From positions 1-64,000 of the IMG/VR virus record IMGVR_UViG_3300042197_001803: DNA of 64,000 nucleotides; one strand, given 5' to 3'. The first letter of the stretch is position 1, and every line of letters starts with the position of its first letter. Positions 8,411 through 18,500 of the stretch are shown here, one piece after another. Source of the stretch: a virus. The notes beneath the pieces were generated by a model. It did no database searches and was not told the DNA's origin. It saw nothing but the letters and a program-made list of their open reading frames with translations. The position numbers were made by a program, and so were the translations under genes.

Positions 8411-9466
8411 TTATTTTGATAAATCGTAAAGTTTGATAATCTTACGAATCATTTTTTCACCAACTTGGTTGAATAGTTTTATTTCATAATTATAAAACTT
8501 TTCATAGTTATCTCCAAATCTTTCTAAATGTTTTATAAAATTATCGAAGAATATTTGTTTTTCACCTCTGAACCCAAAAATCGCCTCTAAAGGGTGTTGA
8601 GATAAAAATGAAACCATGTTTTGACCTTGCCATGAAATAATATTTTTAAATGCAAGTTCTAAGGTCTTTTCAACTATTTGGTCATCAGAGAGTCCATCAT
8701 AATCAACATCATTATAATCGAATAGTTGTTTTATTTTTGGAATCTCTTCTTTAATTTCGGTTTTAAAGGTATCGTAATTAAAGTTTTTTAAATCAGTTAA
8801 AGTTTTGTAAGTTCTTGTACTTGTTATAAAATTATAAAATTCTTTTTTTGTAATTTGTCCATCATCAATAATAGATGCTAATTCACTTGGTCTAACTAAA
8901 CTTTCAGTAATGTGAGCATAATACATGAAATGTATAAATTTATTTATTGGTGTTATATCACCAAAACCTCTACCTGAAGTTGATTGATACTTAACTCTTG
9001 ACGCTAATGGTGATTTTCTTTTTTTAGAAGAATCGTATCTATGTTTTAGTTCGTGTCCAATTGAACCAATAAATTCAGCTCTTTTACTTTTCATTAAGTT
9101 TTTAATATCAGCGCCTGTGATTTCTTTGGGTCCAACAAACCTAAACTCTAAACCAAAATTATTCTTAACACGACTCTTAAGTTTAAATTTTTTAGTTAAT
9201 TTACTTTCCTCACCTGTGGCCATCCCAATTAATTCAAAGTCGCTGTGTTCTTTGATTTTCATTGAAAAATTAATTTCATTGAATCTGTAATCGGCAATTT
9301 CAAAGTCACCATAAATTGTTTTATTAAATCCGTCAATGTCGTCAAAATCTATATCATCAGGTATCGCGTTGTACACTTCATCATAAACTATTCTAGCTGT
9401 TTTTGTTAAATTTTCAGGAACACCTAAAACTTCGTTTATCATTTTTTTAATTATTTCTTTTGACAT
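8411..9466 (-). CDS. Predicted zinc metallopeptidase with head-targeting N-terminus
   Basis: 351 aa, starting at MSKEIIKKMINEVLG. An ATG 36 nt further upstream is in frame but would add a hydrophobic leader that crosses the promoter box. FIGSIGHELKHRYDSSKKR contains an HExxH zinc-binding motif (about residue 146). The N-terminus fits the basic/hydrophobic pattern ending in [I]-x-E (KKMINE). A TATTTAT box (9471-9477) is 4 nt upstream. I infer a peptidase packaged in the head and delivered at infection, or one active in virion maturation. The third zinc ligand was not identified. Confidence 0.55.
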   Translation of the reverse strand: MSKEIIKKMINEVLGVPENLTKTARIVYDEVYNAIPDDIDFDDIDGFNKTIYGDFEIADYRFNEINFSMKIKEHSDFELIGMATGEESKLTKKFKLKSRVKNNFGLEFRFVGPKEITGADIKNLMKSKRAEFIGSIGHELKHRYDSSKKRKSPLASRVKYQSTSGRGFGDITPINKFIHFMYYAHITESLVRPSELASIIDDGQITKKEFYNFITSTRTYKTLTDLKNFNYDTFKTEIKEEIPKIKQLFDYNDVDYDGLSDDQIVEKTLELAFKNIISWQGQNMVSFLSQHPLEAIFGFRGEKQIFFDNFIKHLERFGDNYEKFYNYEIKLFNQVGEKMIRKIIKLYDLSK

Positions 9467-9489
9467 ATAAATAAATACCCTAAAAAGTA

Positions 9490-9496
9490 TATTTAT
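9490..9496 (+). promoter_or_regulatory. TATTTAT box, plus-strand gene
   Basis: TATATTTATC 6 nt upstream of the ATG at 9503. A second box at 9471-9477 faces the minus-strand peptidase gene, making this a compact divergent control region of about 36 bp. Confidence 0.5.
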
Positions 9497-9502
9497 CAAC
9501 AT

Positions 9503-9889
9503 ATGAAAATATTTTTAACCGAATCTAAAGTAAGAGACTCAATATTCAATTATTTAGATGACTCTCCTTTGTTTAAAGATGTTAGTGAACATAGAACAGG
9601 TTATCCTGTCGACGCAAAGGAGTATTTTCAAGAAGTTAGTTGGGGTGAAGATATTGACCCTGATTATGACCATGTATTTACTTATTATAGAGACCCTCAA
9701 TCATATGAAGATATTACAGGTGTTGAGGATTACTATCCTCCTCATGTATTTCCATTAATTGAATTAGATACAAACTACGTATACACACCTTTATCCAATC
9801 TATTTACGGAAGAAATGGTTAAAAAATATGTTAGAGAATGGTTAAACCAAAAATTTGGTTTAGATGCGGTTCATTTAGAACCTAATTAA
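9503..9889 (+). CDS. Hypothetical protein with head-targeting N-terminus (128 aa)
   Basis: It starts MKIFLTESKVRDSIFNYL, one of the clearest copies of the shared N-terminal peptide (cleavage predicted after LTE). The rest is acidic and aromatic (YDHVFTYYRDPQSYEDI). No enzyme motif is recognised. It converges on the T9SS-type protein gene with no gap. Confidence 0.6.
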   Translation: MKIFLTESKVRDSIFNYLDDSPLFKDVSEHRTGYPVDAKEYFQEVSWGEDIDPDYDHVFTYYRDPQSYEDITGVEDYYPPHVFPLIELDTNYVYTPLSNLFTEEMVKKYVREWLNQKFGLDAVHLEPN

Positions 9890-12115
9890 TCATCTTAACA
9901 CATTTACGTGACCAATCATTTCATATTTGTAATAACCGTCAAAGTTACCATAACTTAATTTCCAAACGTAAACACCAATCGGTACTAGTTTATTATTATG
10001 TCTACCATCCCAACCATCGTCAGTACTTTTGGAAACCCATATTAGTTCACCCCATCTGTTAAAAACTTCAAGTTTAAAATTATAATTAAACGCTGAGTTA
10101 TATTCTGGTTTCCAAATATTATTTAGTTGATTACCATCAGGGGTAAAAGAATTAGGGATAAAAATTAAATCTTCTGGACAATATTCTACCGAAACATTAA
10201 AATATGTTGGTGATGAAAAACAACCATTTTCTTCTCGTATAACATAGAATTGATACGTTCCTTCACTACTCCAAGTAATTTCTAAAACTTCAGTTTGTAT
10301 AATATCATTCATATAATACCACACATTGTCACCTATCAAATTACTGGATAACACCGCAAAAGTATCTATGTCTTGTTCCCCTAAACATAACATATGATAT
10401 TGACTGTTATCACCAATAACACCATTAGTTATTGGTTGAATTGTGGGTATAGGATAAACAACTACTGATGTATTTGACATGAACACACAACCATTTTGAC
10501 TATAGGTATAATAAACAGTGTCAAGACCATATAAATTTAAATTTGGACAATATTGATTATTGACAACATTGTTACTCCAAAATTGTCCGCCAAAGGGTGT
10601 TGCATTTAATTGAACACAGTTGTCGTACACACAAAAAGGCCCTATTGGTGTTATAGTTATTGGTATGTCTAAAACATAAACACTAAACGTCTCAACTTGA
10701 CTATTACATCCACTTGAATCCTGTCCGTAAACAGATATGATATTTGGATAATACCCACCACTTAAACCTGTTATGTCTAAATTTATTTGATTGGTTCCTT
10801 GACCATTAGTTATTTGTCCCGCATTTGAAGACCAAACATAATTTAAATTTGGATTACCGTTAACAACCGAGAACTGGTTTGTTATTGAATTAACACATAA
10901 TGTATCATTACCAAAAATGGTATCAATGACTACAGGTGGAGGATTTAATAAAACAACAAAAGATGTATAATCACACCCATTGTTGTCTGTTAATATATAG
11001 TTGTAAGTTCCAGGACATAATCCAGTTGGGTTAAACCCGTTTAAACCACCCGTCCAAGTAATAGTAAAAGGTCCAATACCACTACTAGGTGTTACTAATA
11101 CTTGACCATCACAAAAATTATTACACGTTGGTTCTGTTATTAAAACTGCGGGTGCAGTTAGGTTTGGTGGGCCAGGTAAAACAAATACAGTGTCAGGTCC
11201 AAAACCAACTTGTTGATTACAACTATTCCATCCTGCATTACAGGTTGGGTAAACAAATTGACAAGTATAGTACGCACCTTGTGATGGTGGTGTAACAGTT
11301 AATGTTGGTCCAGTACCTAGTGGTATTGGGTTTCCAACCTGATACCAAGTTAGTGTTGGTAATACAGGTGTACCTGAAGGGGTCCATCTATAGGCATCGT
11401 TAAGTGCTGTCCAAGCTGTAGAGTTTCTACCTGGTGTTGTAAAGGCGACAGTACCCGCCTGATTATGTATTCCTTGTACTGCGGTTCCACCCGCCCAAGT
11501 TAAACAGTTTGGTTTAATTTGTATATAATTTTCAACATAGTTGGTTGACTCATGAATCACTATGTGAAATGTACCTTGAACATTTGTACATTGAAACATA
11601 GGTACATTAATCCAACTAACAATCAACTTTCTGCACGGTTGAGTCCCCTGAACTTGATATCTTATTTGACCTCCAACACCAGGATGCCAATCTTGCCATG
11701 GACCCATAATACAGTTTTTTGGTACACTACCAGCAACTGAAGGTATGGGTGTTGAGGTGAATGTAGTTGGTTGTCCTGCGGAAAAAGAAACCCATCCATT
11801 ACTACCAACCCAAAATTGTGTGTATGTTTGCCCAAAAAAACAAAAGTTAAACCCAATATTAAATGGCCCTTGTTGAGAGTCGTCACTCATAAACAATTGA
11901 GTACCATTATTAGTTTGGTTAACATATTGTATCTGAGATACAGAATAAGTGTTTGTCTGATTAGGATTAGTACCTTGGGTACATTGGCTTAAATCAGCCG
12001 TAAGTGTTGTTGTATTAACTCCGCAAGGAAGATATTGGTCAGGACCTAAAAAAGGGCAATACTGAGAAAACGAAAAGTTGCTAAGCAACAAAAAAAAGAA
12101 AACCAAAGTTCTCAT
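9890..12115 (-). CDS. Secreted protein with T9SS-type (gliding motility-associated) C-terminal domain
   Basis: 741 aa. It has an N-terminal signal peptide (MRTLVFFFLLLSNFSFSQ, with the Bacteroidota-typical SQ end), then a beta-rich domain with FNFCFFGQTYTQFWVGSNG, then Ig/PKD-like repeats with paired Cys. The last 90 residues form a type-B T9SS C-terminal domain: IPNSFTPDGNQLNN, FNRWGELIWV, GWDGRHNN and GVYVWKLSY. In Bacteroidota this domain routes proteins through the type IX secretion system to the cell surface. In a phage it implies that the infected cell exports or displays the product. A paralogue with the same ending lies at 15517-19560. Confidence 0.85.
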   Translation of the reverse strand: MRTLVFFFLLLSNFSFSQYCPFLGPDQYLPCGVNTTTLTADLSQCTQGTNPNQTNTYSVSQIQYVNQTNNGTQLFMSDDSQQGPFNIGFNFCFFGQTYTQFWVGSNGWVSFSAGQPTTFTSTPIPSVAGSVPKNCIMGPWQDWHPGVGGQIRYQVQGTQPCRKLIVSWINVPMFQCTNVQGTFHIVIHESTNYVENYIQIKPNCLTWAGGTAVQGIHNQAGTVAFTTPGRNSTAWTALNDAYRWTPSGTPVLPTLTWYQVGNPIPLGTGPTLTVTPPSQGAYYTCQFVYPTCNAGWNSCNQQVGFGPDTVFVLPGPPNLTAPAVLITEPTCNNFCDGQVLVTPSSGIGPFTITWTGGLNGFNPTGLCPGTYNYILTDNNGCDYTSFVVLLNPPPVVIDTIFGNDTLCVNSITNQFSVVNGNPNLNYVWSSNAGQITNGQGTNQINLDITGLSGGYYPNIISVYGQDSSGCNSQVETFSVYVLDIPITITPIGPFCVYDNCVQLNATPFGGQFWSNNVVNNQYCPNLNLYGLDTVYYTYSQNGCVFMSNTSVVVYPIPTIQPITNGVIGDNSQYHMLCLGEQDIDTFAVLSSNLIGDNVWYYMNDIIQTEVLEITWSSEGTYQFYVIREENGCFSSPTYFNVSVEYCPEDLIFIPNSFTPDGNQLNNIWKPEYNSAFNYNFKLEVFNRWGELIWVSKSTDDGWDGRHNNKLVPIGVYVWKLSYGNFDGYYKYEMIGHVNVLR

Positions 12116-12200
12116 AGTAAAAAAATAATAAAAAGTTTATTAATGAACGATAGACAGATATAAAAGGTTACACCCTTTTACATAAATACAAAAAATAATA

Positions 12201-12208
12201 TATTTATA
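12201..12208 (+). promoter_or_regulatory. TATTTATA box upstream of plus-strand pair
   Basis: TATTTATA 20 nt upstream of the ATG at 12229; the same element as before many other genes here. Confidence 0.45.
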
Positions 12209-12228
12209 ATATAAACAAAGAAAAATTA

Positions 12229-12726
12229 ATGGAGAAGTCTAAATTTGAAAATATCGGAAATACACAGTTATTTTTTACTCTAAAATTTATTGTGGAAAAT
12301 ACCTCTAGTAGTAGATTTGATTATAGCGACATAGAATATTCTTCATTTAGGAGTGACTGTGATAACGCAAGTTCAATAGTTGGTATTACAGGTTTAGACT
12401 TCATAGACTATAATTATTTATTAGCCGTTTTGTTATTAAATAAAAATTTTGATTATACCACCAAAAAACCTGAAGGAACTTTAGTAAGACCTTCAGTTGG
12501 TTTGTATTCATTTGATATTGATGAACATAGAAATGAGTACGTTAGAAGAACATACAAACATGAAGTGGAATCGTATTTACCTGAATTAATACAACCAATG
12601 ATTCGGGGTATGGAGGATGAGGGTGTTTTTGAATATTATGAGGGTCAAGAAACTGATACTGATTATTACGATGGTGAGACCACCGATGTTAATTTTGATA
12701 GGAGTTCTGTTAGAAAAATTAAGTAA
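12229..12726 (+). CDS. Hypothetical protein (165 aa)
   Basis: An acidic soluble protein (MEKSKFENIGNTQLFFTLKF...) with a Tyr/Asp-rich tail. The stop overlaps the start of the next gene by 1 nt (TAATG), so it forms an operon with the CxxCxGxG protein. Not recognised. Confidence 0.6.
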   Translation: MEKSKFENIGNTQLFFTLKFIVENTSSSRFDYSDIEYSSFRSDCDNASSIVGITGLDFIDYNYLLAVLLLNKNFDYTTKKPEGTLVRPSVGLYSFDIDEHRNEYVRRTYKHEVESYLPELIQPMIRGMEDEGVFEYYEGQETDTDYYDGETTDVNFDRSSVRKIK

Positions 12727-13616
12727 TGGAAATATATAGAATTGGAATATTAGCATCTAAATTAAAAGAACGTTATAAAGGTTATAATAATCCAACTGAG
12801 ATTTATTTAAACCTAAAAAATGACATGTTCATATCACCACTATTGAGAGATGGTAAATTATCAGGTCTTGACTTATTTTACCTAATTTTTATGATATACC
12901 TTCTTAATCAAGGTAAAACGGGAGATTCGATTTTAAATCTATTACAAAATTTTACTTTCGGATTTAATGTCTCGGTAATACTAGAGTCAGACCCTAATGT
13001 TGAGTGCGATTCTTGTAGTGGTACAGGTGAAATAGAATGTGATTCTTGTTACGGAGGAGGAACAAAAGAATGTGACGAATGTGATGGTACTGGTGAAAAA
13101 AGTTGCGACACTTGTGATGGTGAGGGGAGAGTTGATTGTGACACTTGCGATGGAACTGGTGAGGATGAAGAAGGTGGAAGTTGTTCAGAATGTGATGGTG
13201 ATGGATATGTTAACTGTACTGAATGTCGTGGTAGAGGTAGTGAAAATTGTGATTGGTGTGGTGGCGATGGAGATTTAAATTGTGGTAATTGCGGTGGTAG
13301 TGGGAACGAAGAGTGTACCGAATGTGATGGTGAAGGGGAAGTTGAACAAACGGGTTATAATAGAGTTGATGTTTATTCATTTTTAAGTATTAGTACTAAA
13401 TTAAAAGATATTTTGTTAGACTTTGAGGAAAGAAAAATAAGTCAGGAATTGTTTGAACAAATAGAAAATGATAAATTAACAATTAATCTTTCAGTAATTG
13501 AGGATATTGTTGATGACTTTTACGGTGATTATGAAGACGGTGATATGTCTCTTAATTATATTGACGAAGAACCTAACATATTCTTCAGTAGTGGAAACAT
13601 TTTAAAGTTTAATTAA
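12726..13616 (+). CDS. Protein with ten CxxCxGxG zinc motifs, no J domain
   Basis: 296 aa. Residues about 95-210 hold ten consecutive CxxCxGxG-type motifs (CDSCSGTG, CDSCYGGG, CDECDGTG, CDTCDGEG, and so on to CTECDGEG). DnaJ/Hsp40 has four such motifs binding two zincs; ten could bind five. No J domain (HPD) is present, and the flanking parts are unrecognised acidic/helical regions. It may act as a chaperone-like or disulfide-handling protein, or as a scaffold. A canonical DnaJ is encoded separately at 48151-49065. Confidence 0.8.
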   Translation: MEIYRIGILASKLKERYKGYNNPTEIYLNLKNDMFISPLLRDGKLSGLDLFYLIFMIYLLNQGKTGDSILNLLQNFTFGFNVSVILESDPNVECDSCSGTGEIECDSCYGGGTKECDECDGTGEKSCDTCDGEGRVDCDTCDGTGEDEEGGSCSECDGDGYVNCTECRGRGSENCDWCGGDGDLNCGNCGGSGNEECTECDGEGEVEQTGYNRVDVYSFLSISTKLKDILLDFEERKISQELFEQIENDKLTINLSVIEDIVDDFYGDYEDGDMSLNYIDEEPNIFFSSGNILKFN

Positions 13617-14146
13617 TCAGTTAAAAATCTTCTTATATTAATTTCCGCATGTTTGTTAATAGCTTCAGTAACCATTGGTATATAAAAATTTTTATACCAT
13701 TTTAACAATTCTTTAATATTCTCAAAATTACCATCTACATCATATCCAGTATATTCATACTCTTCAATAGAAATTACTTCTTTATTGTCTTTCTTTCTAT
13801 AGACTGTAAAATTATCAGAATCTACAGGTACAATTTCACTACCATCGTAAAAAGGTGTTGCCATTGTTATTAATATACCATAAAACTCATCATTTATGTT
13901 GTGTTTTGTTTTTATATACCAAACACCACTAAACCCATCAATGTACATATCATCAACAATATTAAGTTTAGGTAATTTATTGTCACTTAACATATCCGAT
14001 AAAACCATGTTAGATGTAACTACATCTAATTTTATGTTTAACATTCTAACAATTTCGTAAGTTGGTAATCCAACTAACTTTGACGTTTCATATAACCCAT
14101 TGTTATTTAAATAATCAATTAATTTATTTTTAGTAACGTCTTTCAT
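13613..14146 (-). CDS. Hypothetical protein (177 aa)
   Basis: Begins MKDVTKNKLIDYLNNNGLYETSKLVGLPTYEIVRML, a helical segment that may be a small helix-turn-helix, followed by a beta-rich acidic domain. It overlaps the plus-strand gene end by 4 nt and abuts the 244-aa gene. No assignment. Confidence 0.6.
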   Translation of the reverse strand: MKDVTKNKLIDYLNNNGLYETSKLVGLPTYEIVRMLNIKLDVVTSNMVLSDMLSDNKLPKLNIVDDMYIDGFSGVWYIKTKHNINDEFYGILITMATPFYDGSEIVPVDSDNFTVYRKKDNKEVISIEEYEYTGYDVDGNFENIKELLKWYKNFYIPMVTEAINKHAEINIRRFLTD

Positions 14147-14880
14147 TAGTACTTAACATCAAACTCATATTTAACTCCGACTTCACAAACTTCGGGTAAC
14201 ATTTTAGTGATTAGTGATTCAATTTCTTCCGATATTTTATCCCAACTATGTTCAGGTAAATCATGTATTCTGTACATTTTTTCCCACTCATCTTCAGATT
14301 CACTACCAATTAATATTTTTTTAACAACTAAAGTAACCTCAGCTTCGTAAACACAATATTCTTCCATATTTTTAGGTTTTGATTTAATTGGCTCAACTTT
14401 AACGTCTTTAACCATATGTTTTACTATCCAATCAACACCTTCTTCATCAGAAGTTGAGTATGGTAATACGTACCATCCTTTATGTTCGTCAACTTTATAT
14501 ATTAATTTAAAAATTAAATTTTCAATCTTTTCAATTTTTTCTTTATTAAGGTCAGAAGTTTTAATAAACTCAATATAAGTTTCTGAATATTCATAACCTA
14601 AACTATCTAACGTTTTTTCAAGAGTATTTGATATTAATTTTTTAACTCTACCTATTCTACCATCCTTAACATCAACCTCGACTTTTACACCTAAATAGTT
14701 AAATCTTGGTGATTCACTATCCTCTAAAACTCTCCAAATGTTTGAAACAGAACCCATAACATCCAATATATTTATATTGGGCAATTGAAAATTATGTTGA
14801 GATTCATATCTCTCAATAAACTTAGGTAAAAGTTTAGACATAATTTCTTTTACTCTTTCGGTATATATTGAATTGTTCAT
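14146..14880 (-). CDS. Hypothetical protein (244 aa)
   Basis: A soluble protein with alternating Lys/Glu helices and beta strands. No signal peptide or recognised catalytic motif. The 1-nt junction with the next gene (stop and start share a base) indicates a two-gene operon. The related layout of the two proteins (helical N-terminus, acidic beta C-terminus) is suggestive only. Confidence 0.6.
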   Translation of the reverse strand: MNNSIYTERVKEIMSKLLPKFIERYESQHNFQLPNINILDVMGSVSNIWRVLEDSESPRFNYLGVKVEVDVKDGRIGRVKKLISNTLEKTLDSLGYEYSETYIEFIKTSDLNKEKIEKIENLIFKLIYKVDEHKGWYVLPYSTSDEEGVDWIVKHMVKDVKVEPIKSKPKNMEEYCVYEAEVTLVVKKILIGSESEDEWEKMYRIHDLPEHSWDKISEEIESLITKMLPEVCEVGVKYEFDVKY

Positions 14881-14939
14881 AGTATTTTTAAAAACTACCT
14901 ATTGAGTGGTCTCCCCAGCTATCGTATTCGTCTTCCATA

Positions 14940-15497
14940 TTATTTAATATCTAATTTATATATTGTCACAGGAACACCTGTTTTATTGGTTATTTCGTTT
15001 TCAATATAATCCAAAATACATTCTTGAATCTCATTCTCAACTTCCCAGCCATAATCTTCATTTTTTAATGCGTCTTCAAGTTGATGTTCTTCCCCTCCAA
15101 TCATAATTAAACTAACACTAGCATTTGGATTTTTTGCATCAACATATGCGTTGACGTAAATTTCACTAACACCTAACTCTTCACGTCCATCATTTATCTC
15201 TTTTGCTATTTTTAAATCAAAATCAAAATTATACCCACCACACATAAAATTATCTTCACCTATTTTATGTGGGTTTTTTTCTATAATTTCTTTCGCTAAT
15301 CTGTGAGCATCTTCGTTACCTAACCATTGTCTTAAAAATCCTCTGACAGTAAAAATATCAATTCTATGATTTTGTGAACTAAATAATTTAAGCAAGTCAT
15401 CATTTATTTCACCACCAAATTTATCCCAATACTTAAAAAACGCCTTTTTAAGGGACATCAGTGCTGACATTTGATTTTCGGTCAGTATTATTTTCAT
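14940..15497 (-). CDS. Hypothetical protein with head-targeting N-terminus (185 aa)
   Basis: It starts MKIILTENQMSALMSLKKAF, a clear copy of the shared N-terminal peptide with a predicted cut after LTE. The C-terminal half is beta-rich (VNAYVDAKNPNASVSLIMIGG). A TATTTAT box is at 15502-15508, 5 nt from the ATG. No enzyme family is recognised. Confidence 0.6.
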   Translation of the reverse strand: MKIILTENQMSALMSLKKAFFKYWDKFGGEINDDLLKLFSSQNHRIDIFTVRGFLRQWLGNEDAHRLAKEIIEKNPHKIGEDNFMCGGYNFDFDLKIAKEINDGREELGVSEIYVNAYVDAKNPNASVSLIMIGGEEHQLEDALKNEDYGWEVENEIQECILDYIENEITNKTGVPVTIYKLDIK

Positions 15498-15516
15498 ACT
15501 AATAAATATATTAAAA

Positions 15517-18500
15517 TTATTTAATTAAATTAATATGACCTTTTATTATGTGCCACTCACCAGTAAAGTCCCTAACTTTAATTAAATACACATACACATC
15601 TTGTTTAACATAAACACCATTATATTTACCATCCCAACCTTTAGTCATAGGTTCTAGATTCTTATATGATGCTAGTAATTCCCCCCAACGGTTAAATATT
15701 AACATTTCCGCTTCTACAATACCTGTTCCATGAATTTTAAATGTATCATTTAAACCGTCTTTGGTCGGGGTAAATGAATTTGGTTTAAAAAATGTAAAAT
15801 TAGAGTTTATAAACAAAGGATGGTATATTGAGTCGGTACACCCATATTCATTTTCAACATGTAAATATATTAAATAACGACCTGTGTCAGCGGGGAATGT
15901 ATATGATAGATGAGTTTCGGTAAACGTTTGAAACATTATTTCCCATGTATTATATAAATTACCTTGTGATAAGTTAGTAAATTCTATTTTAGTATTTGCC
16001 GTGTTAGGATTTTCAGGTGAGTAGGCAAACTCAGCCACTGGTAATGGGTAGGTTTTAATTACATCAGTAAATGTAATTGTTGAGTCACATCCTTTATCTG
16101 ATATAGCAGTTAAAGTAACAGAATAATTACCTACTGTAGTATATGTTAAATTTATGTCCTCTGTGTAGTAAGTATTCAATCCTATATCCCATATATAAGA
16201 ATTTACAATTCCTCCAGAGGCTATTGTAGTTTGATTATCTAAAAATACTTGTAATGGAACACAACCTTCAAATTGACCACCAAAATTAGGTATAGGTCTA
16301 GGATAAACTTCTAGAGTTTGTAGTAAACTATCTTGACAACCATATTGATTGGTACCAATTAGTTGTATTTGGTATTGACCCCATGGATAAACTTGTTTTG
16401 GGTTGGTTGATGTTGAAAATAAATTACCGTTCAAATACCATTGATATACAGCAGCACCACTAGATAAGTTTGTGAATGTTACCGAGTCACCCGCACATTC
16501 ATTTGGTGATATAAAACTAACAAATGGTAGTGGATAAATTTCAAATTGACTATAAGCTGTATCAATGCAACCATCTACTGATTGAACAATTAACTGTACA
16601 GGATATACTCCAGGAGAATTAAATGTATAATTAAAGTTTTGACTATTTTGTAAAGTATTATTTGTTGACCAATTCCAAGATGCAATTTGGCCAATTGAGT
16701 TGTCTGATAGTAAGGTTGGATAGGTTAAACAGTTATTGTTTGGAGTAATACCTGCAACTGGTATTTGATAGTTTCTATATTCTTGAACTAAAGTATCTAA
16801 ACATCCATCTGTATTTTGTACAATTAACTGAACTTGATAAATTCCATTTGTTTGATAGGTATGAGTAGGACTAGTTTGATTGGAAGTGTTTCCATCTCCG
16901 AAATCCCAAGACCATAAAGCTATGTTAAATAAACTTAAATCGGTAAATGGAGCAATCATACCACACGAATCAGGTAATACAAAAGCAGCAGTAGGTTTAG
17001 GATATACTGTTATCAAATCTGAAATAGTATCAGTACAACCGCCTTGGCCAGTGACAATTAAGGTAACTGGGTATTGACCATTTGTGTTATAGAAATGAGT
17101 TGGGTTCTGTTGGTTCGAGGTTTGACCATTACCTAATGACCAATTCCATCCTATAATTTGAGAGTTTGTAATTGTAGATTGGTCGGTGAATGTAAATGGA
17201 ATACCATAGCAAGTTGGAGTATGTGTAAATTGAGCAGTTGGGATAGACCAGATTGTTACTGGTTGAGTAATCGTATCAGAGCATCCTTGGTTAGAATTAA
17301 CAATTAGAGCTACATTATAAATACCAGGAGCATTGTAGGAATAATTAGTATTTGGTTGATTAGATGTTTGACCGTTACCAAAATTCCACTGATATGAAGT
17401 AATAAATCCAGGAGGAGCGATTATGGATGTACTTGATATTTGACCTGATAATCCGCAAGAATCTGGAATAGTAAAATTAGCTATTGGAGTAGGAGGAACA
17501 TTAACAATTTGCGTAGCTGTATCAGAGCATAATCCAGGACCTATAACTATTAAGGTGGCTAGGTATTGACCAGGATTAGCGTACATTTGAGTTGGATTGG
17601 TTTGGTTTGATGTATTTCCATTTCCAAATGTCCATTGATAGTTCAAGTTGGCATTACCTAAAACATTTGAGGTATTCGTAAAAGGTACAGCATTACCATG
17701 ACAAGTTTGTGGAGCTGTAAAGGAGGCTACTGGTATTGCATTAATAGTTATAGGCTGAACTTCTGAATCAGTACAGCCACCAGTTGATGTAACTGTTAAT
17801 GTTACATTATATACACCTGGGTTAGCATAATTGTAAATCGGATTCTGCTGATTTGAGGTCTGTCCATTCCCAAAATTCCACTGATAGGAAGTGATTTGTG
17901 CAGGAGGAATAACAGTTGATGTATTGGTAATCGTATCACTCAGTCCGCATGTATTTGGTAATGTAAAGGCCGCTACTGGTAAAGGATTAACGGTAACTTG
18001 TTGAACTGTAGTATCTTTACAACCACCAGGTCCCGTAACAATCAAAGTAACAGTGTAAGTACCTGGGTTTGGATATTGATACCAAGGAGAGGTTTGTACT
18101 GAAGTAGCTCCGTTACCAAAACTCCAAGCGTGTTGCATTAATCCACCACCAAATATATTAGAGGTGTTTTGAAAAGGCATATTCTGGCCAGCACAAACAT
18201 TTTGAGTTGCAAAACTAGCAACTGGTATTGCGTTTACGACTATTGGTTTAGTTATTGTATCGCTACATCCTACACTGTCTTGAACAATAAGAGTGACATT
18301 GAAATTACCTGGGGTGTTGTATGTATGAATTGTGTTTTGATTGGTGTCTGTAGTTCCATCACCGAAATCCCAAAACCAAGAAGCAATTCCTCCAGGATTG
18401 GCTATTGTAGATTGGTCTGAGAATGCTTTAGCCAAACCACATAAAGTATCTACAGCAAAATCAGCATTTGGAATAGGAGGCACAACAATAGGTAGAGTCA

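Noticed and set aside
14888-14938. 16-codon frame MEDEYDSWGDHSIGSF on the minus strand
   Set aside because: Too short to support as a gene without conservation evidence, although it sits in a gap between two genes.
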